Origin: Pelobium manganitolerans
Lineage (GTDB): Bacteria > Bacteroidota > Bacteroidia > Sphingobacteriales > Sphingobacteriaceae
Direction: 5' to 3'
Length of the DNA: 64,000 nucleotides
Assembly: GCF_003609575.1 (NCBI RefSeq)
Contig: NZ_MBTA01000012.1
Location: forward strand, 124,001 to 188,000
The translations under genes and the position numbers were made by a program. Position 1 is the first letter of the stretch, and each line of letters opens with the position of its first letter. The notes under the pieces were generated by a model. The model saw only the letters and a program-made list of their open reading frames with translations, was not told where the DNA came from and searched no databases. Positions 44,312 through 57,796 of the stretch are shown here, one piece after another.

Positions 44312-46030
44312 ATGAAATTCAACAGAAAAATAAATTACATCATGCTAGCGCTAGGTTTGTTAACTGTAGGTGCTTGCAAAGACAGCTTTTTAGATGAAAA
44401 ACCCTACTCTGCCTACCGCGCTGGAGGAAACGATCCATCAACCATAGATAACCAGTTGTTAGGCTTGCACCATACGTTCGCCGAGCTATGGGGGTATAGC
44501 GGGCGCCAAGGCTTTTTGGCCTGTTGGCAAATAGGAATGGATATCACCAGTGCCGGCTCTACCGAGGGTGTAGAAAACCCGTTTTATCAATACAAAGATT
44601 TGAACCCAGAAAATGGTGGGGTAAACTATTTGTGGCAAAAGTGTTATGAGTTTATCAACAATGCCAATATTATTATTGAATCTGTGGGCGATAGCAACCC
44701 GAAAGCGGCCGCAGAAGCTCGGTTTTTCAGGGCTTATGCTTACAACATTTTAGTTACCCTGTGGGGTGATGTTCCTTTGCTAACTGTGCCTATCAAAGTG
44801 CCAACTTTTGATATTGAGCGCAAAGCAGTTGTGGATATTGATAAGGTAATTGAAGAGGATTTGACTTTTGCGATGGCGAACTTGCCAGATGTAGGCGCTG
44901 CAAAAACAGAATCGCGCATTAACAAAGATATGGCGAGGCAGTTAGCAGCAGAAGCTTTTTTACGGATGGGTATGCGCGATGCAAGCTATTATGCAAAAGC
45001 AGAAAGCGCAGCAACAGACATCATCGGCGGCAACAAATACAAGTTAATTGAAGCGCGGTACGGCAAATACCTTGCAGAAGGCGGCGATTATTACCGAGAT
45101 ATGTTCCGTCAAGGCAACATGAGGCGTTCTCAAGGTAATACCGAAGCCATCTGGACTTTTGAACTGGAATACAACCGCACCGTTAACGGAGGCACCATTG
45201 ACAATCCGCAACACCGTAGGGTTTGGCAACCTGCCTACCATAAATGGGACGGTATGGTGAATGCCGACTCGCTTGGAGGGCGCGGTAACGGACGTTTGCG
45301 ACTGAGCAACTTTATGAAATACACCGTTTGGACGGGTTTAAGTGGCGATATCAGAAACAGCAATTACAACATCCGCCGCACTACAAATTACAACCGTCCA
45401 GGTTTTAGCGCCGAGATTGGTATTGATGCAGACGGTTTCCGTGTAGCTAAAGATGCTTCCAATGCGGTTGTTGTGAAAACGATAAAAACAGGCGATAAGG
45501 TAGTACCTTTCCGTTCGGATAGTTTAGAAGTTTGGTACCCTTACCCAACAAAATGGGGCGGTTATGATCCTACCGATGATTTTGGCTATGCCTTAGTGAA
45601 AGATTGGCCGGTAATGCGTTTAGGTGAAACTTACTTGTTAAGAGCCGAAGCCCGTTTCCGTCAAAACAAACTGCAAGATGCCGCTGATGACATCAACGTG
45701 CTGAGAGACCGCGCTTTTAAAACGGCCCGGGCAAATAGCGGAAACGCAAATCTGGGTAAAGTAAATTCATCAGACATCACCCTAAACTTTATTTTGGATG
45801 AACGCGCACGTGAGCTGATTGCTGAAGAAAACCGACGGATGACCTTGGTGCGTACCGGGACCTTAAAATCTCGTATTGCAATGAATGGCGACACACAGCC
45901 TACTACAAAAGTGACCACAGGTTTCTCGGATTATAATGCCTTGTTGCCAATACCGTTGTCAGAAATTCAGTTGAACAATAAAAATGGCGATTTCTTAAAA
46001 CAGAATCCAGGTTACCCGGGCGCAAAATAA
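44312..46030 (+). CDS. SusD/RagB-family glycan-binding lipoprotein
   Basis: 572 residues. Lipobox VGAC (Cys22). TPR-rich alpha-helical fold with FFRAYAYNILVTLWGDVPLLT and AADDINVLRDRA, as in SusD proteins, and a typical late LDERARELIAEENRR box. It binds the glycan at the surface and opens and closes over SusC. It begins 4 nt after the susC stop. Confidence 0.96.
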   Translation: MKFNRKINYIMLALGLLTVGACKDSFLDEKPYSAYRAGGNDPSTIDNQLLGLHHTFAELWGYSGRQGFLACWQIGMDITSAGSTEGVENPFYQYKDLNPENGGVNYLWQKCYEFINNANIIIESVGDSNPKAAAEARFFRAYAYNILVTLWGDVPLLTVPIKVPTFDIERKAVVDIDKVIEEDLTFAMANLPDVGAAKTESRINKDMARQLAAEAFLRMGMRDASYYAKAESAATDIIGGNKYKLIEARYGKYLAEGGDYYRDMFRQGNMRRSQGNTEAIWTFELEYNRTVNGGTIDNPQHRRVWQPAYHKWDGMVNADSLGGRGNGRLRLSNFMKYTVWTGLSGDIRNSNYNIRRTTNYNRPGFSAEIGIDADGFRVAKDASNAVVVKTIKTGDKVVPFRSDSLEVWYPYPTKWGGYDPTDDFGYALVKDWPVMRLGETYLLRAEARFRQNKLQDAADDINVLRDRAFKTARANSGNANLGKVNSSDITLNFILDERARELIAEENRRMTLVRTGTLKSRIAMNGDTQPTTKVTTGFSDYNALLPIPLSEIQLNNKNGDFLKQNPGYPGAK

Positions 46031-46069
46031 TTGCTAAAGGAAACATAAAAACACTATTAGTTGGTTTAG

Positions 46070-49333
<3,264 letters not shown>

Positions 49334-49343
49334 GTTAAAGCTT

Positions 49344-49389
49344 TAAAGCCCATCCACAGAAAACGGATGGGCTTTTTTATGCGATTTTT
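49344..49389 (+). terminator. lacZ terminator, left copy of a 46-bp direct repeat
   Basis: AAAGCCCATCC (49345-49355) pairs with GGATGGGCTTT (49365-49375), then a T run and ATGCGATTTTT. It lies just after the beta-galactosidase stop. An almost identical 46-nt copy, one mismatch, lies at 50265-50310. Confidence 0.93.
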
Positions 49390-49492
49390 GTAAATAATGT
49401 TTAAATGGCTTTGACAGTTATTTAAAGAGATTTATATTCCTCTTTGATATTTCATCATGCATTGAGCTGGCGAACATGAGGCGTTCTTGATT

Positions 49493-49876
49493 TTACAATT
49501 TACGCGGGTTAATGAGGTTTAATCCTCTGATATTGGCAAAATCTTTTTCGTTTGCCGTGATAAGCGTATAACCGTAAGCAATGGTGGTAGCGGCAATAAT
49601 AGCGTCGGGTGTTTTTATCTTCCTGCCTCTGCGCAACGCTACACAGTGGGCAATTACATTCGGGCCGATATCGATTATATTGCTATCAGCAATAAATTCT
49701 TTTACAATTCTGGCAGTGGTTTCGTCGGTGTCCCAGCAAAGGAGTTCTATCTGCGAAATTACCGAAAGGTTGGGCGTTGCATCAATAACCGAATCCAAAA
49801 ATTCAATACCTGAAAAAGATAGTGAGGCAGACAGATAATGAGAAACAATATTGGTGTCGATTAGATATTGTTCCAT
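49493..49876 (-). CDS. PIN-domain toxin, VapC-like
   Basis: 127 residues. PIN-domain RNase with the acidic metal-binding residues in YLIDTNIVSHYL (Asp7) and KTPDAIIAATTIAYG, and a late ITANEKDF. VapC toxins cleave tRNA or rRNA. It overlaps the antitoxin gene by 16 nt. The pair is in opposite orientation to the surrounding glycan locus and lies between two copies of a terminator. Confidence 0.92.
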   Translation of the reverse strand: MEQYLIDTNIVSHYLSASLSFSGIEFLDSVIDATPNLSVISQIELLCWDTDETTARIVKEFIADSNIIDIGPNVIAHCVALRRGRKIKTPDAIIAATTIAYGYTLITANEKDFANIRGLNLINPRKL

Positions 49877-50076
49877 TCGCTGCGCATTTGCTGAATATGC
49901 TCATTAAGGTTTTGTCCTTGTTCTTTACTGAGAATGCCCTTATATTTTTCAGAAAGCGTTGCTTTAGCCGGAGCAATATTTTCTTTCAGTACTTTTATTA
50001 AACGCAATTCTTCCAGTTCGTGTAGTAAGCCTATGGCTTTTTCGTTGGTAAGCTGTATAAGCATCGTGTTATCCAT
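49861..50076 (-). CDS. VapB-like antitoxin
   Basis: 71 residues. A short N-terminal DNA-binding-like part (MLIQLTNEKAIGLLHELEEL) and an acidic, helical C-terminus. It lies just before and overlaps the PIN toxin, the usual antitoxin-toxin order. It has no strong sequence signature of a known VapB class; the call rests on position, size and composition. Confidence 0.8.
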   Translation of the reverse strand: MDNTMLIQLTNEKAIGLLHELEELRLIKVLKENIAPAKATLSEKYKGILSKEQGQNLNEHIQQMRSEWNNI

Positions 50077-50264
50077 AAAATAAAATTGTTTAAGTGTTTG
50101 GGTTTTCGCTCGCTCATTTTAGATGTAGCACTGTTCATTTTATATCATAAAAGTCCTCATCTTTTAGTAAATGCCTTGTAACAAAACATTATTATGCAAT
50201 TTAATGCAAAAACCGTGCATCGACAAGGACTATTGCTTACGATAGTTTGTAACGGATTATAGTC

Positions 50265-50310
50265 TAAAGCCCATCCACAAAAAACGGATGGGCTTTTTTA
50301 TGCGATTTTT
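50265..50310 (+). repeat. Right copy of the 46-bp terminator repeat
   Basis: Identical to 49344-49389 except one G-to-A change in the loop. It forms the same terminator hairpin, yet no plus-strand gene precedes it, because the vapBC-like pair between the copies is on the minus strand. It ends 50 bp before the hybrid regulator gene. Confidence 0.95.
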
Positions 50311-50334
50311 AGCTGTAATGATGACAATTATTGC

Positions 50335-50342
50335 TACTTTAG
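50335..50342 (+). promoter_or_regulatory. Promoter-like box of the hybrid regulator gene
   Basis: TACTTTAG, one base from TAnnTTTG, 18 nt before the ATG at 50361. Confidence 0.35.
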
Positions 50343-50360
50343 TTTGCAACCAAAACCTTT

Positions 50361-53300
50361 ATGTATCTTCCGAAAAAAAGTCAGTTAGTACTGCTCTTAT
50401 TTTTGTTTTTCCCTTTATGGCTGTGGGCGCAGCAAATCCTAAACGTGCAAAGTTTAGGTATCCAAAACGGCCTTTCTAATAACTCTGTACGTGTAGTTTT
50501 TCAAGATCAAAACGGCTTTATGTGGTTTGGTACGCATGATGGCCTCAACCGTTTTGACGGCTACGATTTTGAAATTTTTCGCAACAGCATACACGATACA
50601 ACTTCTATCCCGCATAACTTTATTTACTCCATTGCCGAGGGTAAAAAAGGCGAGCTTTATATTGGTACGGGGCAGGGCATCAGTTTGTACAAACCTTTGT
50701 ACAATACCTTTTCGCCCGTTTTTATAAAGCCCTATTATGGCGGCGCATCGTACAAAATCCAAAATTCCATTAACTGCATAAAAACAGATGCGCAACAAAA
50801 TATATTTATTGGCACCAACGGACTGGGTTTTTTAATAAAAGAGGCCGGGAAAAAGGAGTGCACACAGATTCCGCTGGTTAACGGGAAAAATATTTCTACC
50901 GGCTACAATGTGGCAGCAATAAGTTTTGATGCGCAACAACAGATTTGGGTTTTTATTGCCGATGTTGGATTGTTTCAATATGAAAAAAGATCCAAAAAAC
51001 TAGTACAAATTAGCAATGCGCACCGTGATGTTTCGGCGATGATTGCAGACGGAAACGGCAATTTGTGGCTTGGCGCCGAGTCGGGTTTGTACCGTTTTGA
51101 TATTAAAAACGGCCAATGGTCCCGGCCAAGTAAAAACAGCATTTTAAGCAATAACATTTCGAGTCTGCTTCTGGATAAAACGGGAAAACTATGGCTGGGT
51201 TTGCCAGGAAAGGGACTGGCAATTTTAAACCTACAAACAGATTCATTAGCGTTCATTGGCGGTGGCCACACCCAGCCCAGCTTAAGCAGCCAATCTGTAA
51301 GCCATATTTTTGAGGATAAAGAAGGGCGTAAATGGGTGGCAACACTAAACGGAGGGGTTAACATCATCCAACCCAAACAATCCAAATTCCGCACGGTTGC
51401 CAACAATCCCTTTAGCGAAAACAGCCTTACCGCAAATTTCGCTTCCACATTTTTTGAAGATGCGCAAGGGCAACTGTGGATAGGTACAGAAAGCAATGGT
51501 TTTAGCATCTGGAACCGGCAAGGCAACAGCTTTAAAAACTACCGGTACCAAGCGGGTAAAAATTCACTCAGCAACAATTGGGTCACCTCTATCAAAGAAG
51601 ATTATCTGGGCAATAAATGGATAGGTACGTTTGGCGGCGGTATCAACAAATTTGATCCGCTAAGCGGTACTTTCAAACCTTATACTTGCTACAATCCATC
51701 AGCCAACTTTGTTAACCGAAACGTATTGCAACTGTTAGAAGATAAAAACCATGATTTATGGGCTTCTACTTACGGCTCGGGGCGCTTGTACCGCTTTAAC
51801 CGGCAGTTGGATCGCTTTGAGGTGTTTGATCAAAGCTTGACGGAAATTTATTTTTTAACAGAAAGCAAGGGCGATTTGTTAGGCGGTAATGCCAGCCATC
51901 TGGTTAAAATAGATCCAAAAAACCGTAAGCACCAATTTTTCGACATCGGAAAACCTGTACGCGCCATCCACCGGGATACCGACGGAAAACTTTGGTTGGG
52001 CACAGAGGGCGGTGGCTTGTTGCAGTTTGATTTGGCAAAAGGCAAGGTGGTGAAACGTTATTCTACGGATGACGGTTTGGCAAATAACTCTATCCTAAGC
52101 ATATTAGAAGATAGCCACCACAATTTGTGGATGAGCACCTTTAACGGCCTTATAAAATTTAACACCCGCAACAACAAAATAAACAATTACTATCAAGAAG
52201 ACGGTTTGCAAAGCAATCAGTTTTTTTACCGCTCGGCAGAGAAATTACGCAGCGGCGAGATGGTTTTTGGTGGCGTTAGGGGATTTAACATTTTTTACCC
52301 GGATAGCATTAAAGCCGGCAGAAGCTTACAACCTTTGGTGGTTACGGGGATAAAGGTGAACGGCAAGCTTATTAGTGCCCAAAGCAATTATGTGGTTGCT
52401 ACCGAGGCAGATAAAATAGAGAAGCTGCGCGTTCCTTATGATGATGCGGTAATTTCTGTAAACTTTGCAGCCTTGAATTATACCTCACCCGGTTCAATAG
52501 AATACGCCTATTATTTAGAAGGTTGGGATAAAAGCTGGAATTACGTGGGCAAGCAGCGTTCGGCAAATTACACCAGTTTGCACGAGGGGCATTATACCCT
52601 CCACATTAAATCAACCAATGCGGCAGGGCTTTGGAGCAATAACGAAAAGCTTTTGCACATTACCGTTTTACCGCCTTGGTGGCGCACCTGGTGGGCTTAC
52701 CTTGTTTATGCGCTAATCATATTTTTAACCATACGCAAGTTTGTGCTATACCAGCGCGATAAGGAACGCCTAAACTTTGAGGTACAATTGGCCGCCAGCA
52801 AAATGGCGCAAGAAAAAGAACTGCACGATAAAAAGCTCTCGTTTTTTACCCATATCTCTCACGAGTTCCGGACACCTTTAACGCTCATCATCAACCCCAT
52901 CAAAGAATTTTTAAACAGCAAAACCGGTCAGGTAGAAACCCGCGAGTTAATTGTGGTTTACCGCAACGCCAGGCGTTTGCTAAGTTTGGTGGATCAGCTT
53001 TTGCATTTCCAAAAAGCCAATCCCGATAAGTTGAAACTAAGCCGTTTTGATGCGCTGAATCTTTTTAAAGAGATATACCTGTGTTTTACGCAGCAGGCCA
53101 AATCTAAGAACATCGGGTTTGATTTTATCGCAAATGAAGAGCAAATTGAAGTAATAGCGGATAAGGAAAAATTAGAAATCGCCGTTTTTAACCTGCTCTC
53201 AAATGCATTTAAATACACACCGTCGGGTAAATCCATCAAAATCTCCATATCCCATGATCAAAATTGGGTGCAGGTAGCTGTAGCTGATACCGGCGCAGGC

Positions 53301-54452
53301 ATATCCCCGGAAACGGGCGAAAAAATATTTAGCCGTTTTTACCAAGTTGGCGAAAAGGAAAACCATGCGGGAGGCTTTGGTATTGGACTGTATGTAGTGA
53401 AAGAGATTATGGAGAGCCATAAGGGCAAAGTAAGCTACGAGAGTGAGCTAGGCAAAGGTTCTACTTTTTCATTAAGTTTTCCTCAATACGCAGCGTTACC
53501 TGCCGATGAGCTTGTAACCGCAGAAGAAAGTTTGCCCTTGCATGTAGAAGAGCGGATGGAAGTAGAAACAGACGCAGAGCTTGCGACTGTGCAAACAGAG
53601 AAAAGCATTGCCCCCGCCCCAGAAGCGGATGTGGTGAGCGAGAAAAGCAGTATTTTATTGGTAGATGATAATGAGGAGATCCGCAATTACATCCGCAATA
53701 TTTTTGAAAACGATTACCAGGTGATGGAGGCCAGCAGTGCCGAACTTGCTTTTGAAATGATAGAAACCGAGCTGCCGAATTTGGTAATTACGGATGTGGT
53801 AATGGGCGAAATGAGTGGGGTTGATTTATGCCAGCGCATTAAAGAGGATGCTGCGCTAATGCACGTGCCGGTAATTTTGCTCACCTCTGGCAGCACCGCC
53901 GAGCTAAAGCTGAAAGGCATTGAAAGCGGTGCCGATGATTTTATTACCAAACCCTTTGAGAAAGAGATTTTAGTGGCGCGCGTAGCCAATCTGTTGCGCA
54001 GCAGAAGCAATTTACACCAGCATTTTTATAACCAGATTACGCTTAAGGCGGATGATTATTCTGTTTCGCCAGATTTGAAGAAGTTTTTGGAAACCTGCAT
54101 TGCCATAGTAGAAAGGCATTTAGACGATAAGGATTTTAACGTGAAACAGCTGGCAGATGAGCTGGATATGAGCCACTCTGCTTTGTACAAAAAAGTAAAG
54201 CTCATTTCGGGCAAATCTGTTAACGAATTTATCCGCTTTATCCGTTTGCGTAAAGTTGCACAGCTTTTTATTGATACCGATTGTAAGGTGAATGAAGGGG
54301 CTTATCAGGCTGGCTTTAATGATATCCGCTATTTTAGAGAACAATTTGCCAAAGTTTTCGGCATGAACCCTTCTGATTATATCAAAAACTATCGGAAGGT
54401 GGCGGGCACTTCCTACAAACTGGGCGATAAATTTAAGCAGGAGAAGGTTTAG
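50361..54452 (+). CDS. Hybrid two-component system regulator (sensor kinase + receiver + AraC)
   Basis: 1363 residues. Signal peptide, then two seven-bladed propellers of regulator-propeller repeats (many WxGTxxGL-like units, about 25-690), a Y_Y_Y domain (about 700-780), a membrane helix (about 782-800), HisKA with the phospho-His near 833 (FFTHISHEFRTPL), HATPase, a receiver domain (Asp near 1145 in VITDVVMGE) and an AraC-type helix-turn-helix at the end. It senses an oligosaccharide in the periplasm and activates the adjacent glycan genes. Confidence 0.97.
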   Translation: MYLPKKSQLVLLLFLFFPLWLWAQQILNVQSLGIQNGLSNNSVRVVFQDQNGFMWFGTHDGLNRFDGYDFEIFRNSIHDTTSIPHNFIYSIAEGKKGELYIGTGQGISLYKPLYNTFSPVFIKPYYGGASYKIQNSINCIKTDAQQNIFIGTNGLGFLIKEAGKKECTQIPLVNGKNISTGYNVAAISFDAQQQIWVFIADVGLFQYEKRSKKLVQISNAHRDVSAMIADGNGNLWLGAESGLYRFDIKNGQWSRPSKNSILSNNISSLLLDKTGKLWLGLPGKGLAILNLQTDSLAFIGGGHTQPSLSSQSVSHIFEDKEGRKWVATLNGGVNIIQPKQSKFRTVANNPFSENSLTANFASTFFEDAQGQLWIGTESNGFSIWNRQGNSFKNYRYQAGKNSLSNNWVTSIKEDYLGNKWIGTFGGGINKFDPLSGTFKPYTCYNPSANFVNRNVLQLLEDKNHDLWASTYGSGRLYRFNRQLDRFEVFDQSLTEIYFLTESKGDLLGGNASHLVKIDPKNRKHQFFDIGKPVRAIHRDTDGKLWLGTEGGGLLQFDLAKGKVVKRYSTDDGLANNSILSILEDSHHNLWMSTFNGLIKFNTRNNKINNYYQEDGLQSNQFFYRSAEKLRSGEMVFGGVRGFNIFYPDSIKAGRSLQPLVVTGIKVNGKLISAQSNYVVATEADKIEKLRVPYDDAVISVNFAALNYTSPGSIEYAYYLEGWDKSWNYVGKQRSANYTSLHEGHYTLHIKSTNAAGLWSNNEKLLHITVLPPWWRTWWAYLVYALIIFLTIRKFVLYQRDKERLNFEVQLAASKMAQEKELHDKKLSFFTHISHEFRTPLTLIINPIKEFLNSKTGQVETRELIVVYRNARRLLSLVDQLLHFQKANPDKLKLSRFDALNLFKEIYLCFTQQAKSKNIGFDFIANEEQIEVIADKEKLEIAVFNLLSNAFKYTPSGKSIKISISHDQNWVQVAVADTGAGISPETGEKIFSRFYQVGEKENHAGGFGIGLYVVKEIMESHKGKVSYESELGKGSTFSLSFPQYAALPADELVTAEESLPLHVEERMEVETDAELATVQTEKSIAPAPEADVVSEKSSILLVDDNEEIRNYIRNIFENDYQVMEASSAELAFEMIETELPNLVITDVVMGEMSGVDLCQRIKEDAALMHVPVILLTSGSTAELKLKGIESGADDFITKPFEKEILVARVANLLRSRSNLHQHFYNQITLKADDYSVSPDLKKFLETCIAIVERHLDDKDFNVKQLADELDMSHSALYKKVKLISGKSVNEFIRFIRLRKVAQLFIDTDCKVNEGAYQAGFNDIRYFREQFAKVFGMNPSDYIKNYRKVAGTSYKLGDKFKQEKV

Positions 54453-54751
54453 GTGCCATCGAGGTGCATACTGGCCCATACTGGTCGTAGCGTCCTGCCA
54501 CCGCTTTTCTATAATGTTTTTAATATTTGCCTAATCGGGATAAAGTATGCAATCGTACTTAGGAAATTTGGTGGTAGCGAGACACTACGACCAGCTGGTA
54601 CAAAAATCCACAGACCCTATTTTATTTTAGCCTAACCATCTAGTAAAGTCTCCAAATCCGAATTTACCGCTCAATATTGCAAAACCTACCCCCCTTTAAA
54701 TTTAAATCTTATGCACAATTTGCAGGCACAAATAAACCGTTGTGCTAAATT
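54453..54751. other. Intergenic region with REP-like inverted repeat
   Basis: No credible gene. Main content is the long inverted repeat at 54481-54594. A word GCACAA/TTGTGC pair lies just before the next gene (54734-54753 region) and could be an operator half-site pair. Confidence 0.55.
54481..54594. repeat. REP/MITE-like inverted repeat
   Basis: The left arm 54481-54502 (CTGGTCGTAG...GCCACC) and right arm 54570-54594 (GGTGGTAGCGAGAC...CGACCAG) are complementary over about 22-25 nt with a few mismatches and one small gap. Each arm is itself nearly palindromic (GTAGCG-AGA-CGCTAC design). The about 67-bp centre is AT-rich and lacks an ORF. The form matches a paired repetitive-extragenic-palindrome element. 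Confidence 0.7.
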
Positions 54752-55720
54752 ATGCGAAACAGGACTTCCGCATTTTTACTTTTAATTTGTATTGCCGCAA
54801 GCACCACTTTTGCTCAGCAACAAGCTATTGTGCCGGCGCAACCTTGGGCAGATACCGACGGCGTACCTATCAATGCCCACGGCGGCGGTGTTATTTTACA
54901 GAAAGGGAAGTATTATTGGTTTGGCGAAAAACGTGGAAGGTCCGCCTCTGAGGGTGTATCCGTTTATTCGTCCAAAGATTTGGTTAGCTGGAACAACGAA
55001 GGTTTGGCTTTGGCATTAAGAGACAACCCCAACAGCGACATTACCAAAGGTGCCATCATTGAACGTCCTAAGGTCATTTACAATCCCAAAACCAAAAAAT
55101 ACGTGATGTGGTTCCATCTGGAGTTAAAAGGCCAGGGCTATAAAGCAGCGCGTGCGGGCGTGGCCGTTAGTGATGCTATTACCGGTCCTTTCCAATTTAT
55201 CGAAAGTTTTAGGCCAAACGACAATATGTCGCGCGATATGACTTTGTTTGTAGATGATGATGGCAGCGCTTACCACCTTTATTCATCCAACGAAAACTAC
55301 GATTTACGCGTGGCGAAACTCACCGATGATTTTTTGCGCCCCACCACCCAAGATTCACTTCTGTTCAGTAAGCATCGTGAGGCGCCTGCAATTTTTAAGG
55401 TTGGCAAACAGTATTACCTTATTACTAGCGCTTGCACCGGCTGGGCGCCAAATAAAGCCAGCTTGCATAAAGCAAATTCCATATTTGGTCCTTGGGAATA
55501 CGCAGGCGACCCGTTGCACGGCCCTCTGGCAGAAATTACTTACGGCGGTCAATCGACTTTTGTATTGCCAATAACCCAAAACAAGTTCGTTTTTATGGCA
55601 GATAAATGGAACCCGCAAGATTTAAAAAATAGCACTTACATCTGGTTGCCTTTACAGGTAAATGCTGAAGGTGAAGTTGCTGTGCATTGGAAAGAAAAAT
55701 GGTCGCCGGCAGATCTGTAA
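54752..55720 (+). CDS. GH43 family protein, exo-beta-1,3-galactanase type
   Basis: 322 residues. Signal peptide (about 1-21). The N-terminal [15 protein letters not shown], followed by YYWFGE, is typical of the GH43 subfamily that includes exo-beta-1,3-galactanases. A Gln in GGQSTFVLP matches the residue reported to replace the usual Asp base in a characterised member. These enzymes cut the beta-1,3-galactan backbone of arabinogalactan and step past side chains. The subfamily and role are from motif memory. Confidence 0.82.
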   Translation: MRNRTSAFLLLICIAASTTFAQQQAIVPAQPWADTDGVPINAHGGGVILQKGKYYWFGEKRGRSASEGVSVYSSKDLVSWNNEGLALALRDNPNSDITKGAIIERPKVIYNPKTKKYVMWFHLELKGQGYKAARAGVAVSDAITGPFQFIESFRPNDNMSRDMTLFVDDDGSAYHLYSSNENYDLRVAKLTDDFLRPTTQDSLLFSKHREAPAIFKVGKQYYLITSACTGWAPNKASLHKANSIFGPWEYAGDPLHGPLAEITYGGQSTFVLPITQNKFVFMADKWNPQDLKNSTYIWLPLQVNAEGEVAVHWKEKWSPADL

Positions 55721-55739
55721 ATTTTGCATATTATTGGAA

Positions 55740-57782
55740 ATGACTGCTATCAAAAAAGAAATATATTTCGCTTCAAAACTCGGCTTATTGCTTGGTTTGC
55801 TTTTTGCTTTTTCATTACCATCGCTGGCGCAAAATACTTGGGCTTATGGCAAAGAGAAAGTCGGGGCAACAGCTTTTAAAACACCGCTGAACCATCAAAT
55901 AAGTCCGTTTACAGGAATGAGTCGCACGCATTGGAAAGAAGCCGGCGAATATCTGCTTTCGGGCGCGTTTTCTTATATCCGCCAGTTAGATGACCCAATG
56001 GAATTTCCAAAACAGCCCGGCAAAAGTTACCCTAAAGATGATTTGCCAAACGCCACCGAAAAACTGGAGGGCCTGTGCCGCACGCTTTTTATTGCCGTCC
56101 CTTTGCTCAAAGAAAACCCAGATTTAAAACTGCACAACATCGCGGTAGCCACTTATTATCGTCACCAAATTTCACATCTGCTTAATGCCAACAGCGATAT
56201 TTATGTGCCACATCTGAAAAAAAATGGCGGACCCAGCCAAACCTTGGTAGAGTTTGGGGGTTTAGCGGTTTCTTTATTTGCCGCGCCAGAAATTTTATGG
56301 GATCCTTTGCCTCAAGCCACAAAAGATTCTTTGGCAGCCACCATGCTCAGCTACGGTAACGGTCCCACCATCGCCATGAACTGGCGTTTCTTCAACATTT
56401 TTATCCTCAGCTTTTTTCATAGCCGGGGCTACGCCATCCGCGAAGATTACCTGGATAAGTTGTTAAAAGAAACTTTAGCCGATTATCGCGGCCAGGGTTG
56501 GTATAACGATAGCCCTTATTACGATTATTACAGTATGTGGGCTTTTCAGATGTACGGGACGCTATGGTCGCAGTTTTACGGAAATAAATACAAACCCGCT
56601 ATGGCTTCGGCTTTTGCCGAGAACTTAAATGCGTTAAGCGATAATTATCCCTTGCTATTTGGGCGTAATGGCGAGATGATCATGTGGGGGCGCAGCATAG
56701 CCTATCGTATGGCGGCCGCAGTGCCTTTTCCGATGATGGGTTTTTTGAATAGCCCCAATTTAAATTATGGCTGGATGCGACGGATAGCCTCGGGCACCAT
56801 CTTACAATTTCTGCAAAACCCAGATTGGTTAAAAGATGAAGTGCCAACGCTAGGTTTTTATGGCGCTTTTGAACCGGGCATACAGCCTTACAGCTGTCGT
56901 GGTAGCGCTTTTTGGCTCGGAAAACTGTTTTTGGGATTGCTGGTGCCGGCAAATAATGCTTTTTGGACGGCTACCGAGAATGAAGGCGAGTGGGAAAAAT
57001 TTAGTAGCAACAAGGCATATAACAAATATTTAGAAGGGTCAAACATCCTCATTACAGATTACCCGGCGATAGGCGCGGCGGAAGTTAGGGCTTGGTGTTA
57101 CAGTAAAGACGTCGGCTATTATCAAGGTACCGAAAACTATAATCGCTTAGCTTACAACAGCGCTTTTCCTTGGCAGGCGGATGGAAAAAACGGCGAGGTG
57201 GCCATGAACTACGTTTTCAAAAACAACAATAAATGGGAAGCTCTGCGCATGTTTAAGTTTAACCGTTACCAAAACGGCGTCTATTACCGCAACGCGGTTT
57301 TAGCTTCGGATACCAGTGTAGCTATCAATCTGGCAGATATTACTTTACCTAACGGGATATTGCGGGTGGACCGCTACGCCGGAACTAAAACTATAGAAGC
57401 CCGTTTGGGGCATTATGCTTTGCCACAGCTGGATAAACCTATCGTGGAAAGTGTAAGAAAGGTGAAAGGCAAATTGGTAAAAATTATAGATAACGGAATT
57501 TACCAACTGGCTTTTGTGCCCATTGCAGGCTGGCAAAACAGCGAATTTGTTACCGCCGAAGGTTTACATCCGGTGAAAGATAAAAGTTGCACCATTAACG
57601 GCACAGCCGGTTTTTCCGGGACAAAAAAAGCAGTTTATGCAGTTGCCATGCTCTGGAAAAAATCTGGCGAACGATGGTCGGGTAAAGAATTATCGCCGGT
57701 TAAAGCTTTTAAGGTTTTGCCGGATGGCGATGTGGAGCTAACCGTAAATTCCGAGCGTAAAACCATTAGCTATCATCCCTAA
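55740..57782 (+). CDS. DUF2264 protein, possible glucuronidase-type glycosidase
   Basis: 680 residues from [10 protein letters not shown], giving a signal peptide that ends SLA. An (alpha/alpha) barrel-like half (about 35-400; [32 protein letters not shown]) is followed by a beta-rich C-terminal half. I recall DUF2264 being linked to a CAZy family with beta-glucuronidase activity (GH154), but the substrate is uncertain. The frame is open upstream to 55662, overlapping the GH43 gene, which I reject. It begins 19 nt after the GH43 stop. Confidence 0.8.
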   Translation: MTAIKKEIYFASKLGLLLGLLFAFSLPSLAQNTWAYGKEKVGATAFKTPLNHQISPFTGMSRTHWKEAGEYLLSGAFSYIRQLDDPMEFPKQPGKSYPKDDLPNATEKLEGLCRTLFIAVPLLKENPDLKLHNIAVATYYRHQISHLLNANSDIYVPHLKKNGGPSQTLVEFGGLAVSLFAAPEILWDPLPQATKDSLAATMLSYGNGPTIAMNWRFFNIFILSFFHSRGYAIREDYLDKLLKETLADYRGQGWYNDSPYYDYYSMWAFQMYGTLWSQFYGNKYKPAMASAFAENLNALSDNYPLLFGRNGEMIMWGRSIAYRMAAAVPFPMMGFLNSPNLNYGWMRRIASGTILQFLQNPDWLKDEVPTLGFYGAFEPGIQPYSCRGSAFWLGKLFLGLLVPANNAFWTATENEGEWEKFSSNKAYNKYLEGSNILITDYPAIGAAEVRAWCYSKDVGYYQGTENYNRLAYNSAFPWQADGKNGEVAMNYVFKNNNKWEALRMFKFNRYQNGVYYRNAVLASDTSVAINLADITLPNGILRVDRYAGTKTIEARLGHYALPQLDKPIVESVRKVKGKLVKIIDNGIYQLAFVPIAGWQNSEFVTAEGLHPVKDKSCTINGTAGFSGTKKAVYAVAMLWKKSGERWSGKELSPVKAFKVLPDGDVELTVNSERKTISYHP

Positions 57783-57796
57783 AATACCTCAGAAAA

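Larger units (their letters stand above)
49334..50360. mobile_element. Probable inserted vapBC cassette bounded by 46-bp terminator repeats
   Basis: Two 46-nt copies of the beta-galactosidase terminator (49344-49389 and 50265-50310) flank about 875 bp that hold only the minus-strand VapBC-like pair. The right copy is not needed by any plus-strand gene. The simplest reading is that one copy is original and the cassette plus the second copy arrived by recombination at the terminator. No recombinase is present, so the mechanism is unknown. Confidence 0.5.

Noticed and set aside
50288-50479. 63-codon ORF overlapping the start of the hybrid regulator
   Set aside because: It begins inside a terminator and reads the regulator gene out of frame.
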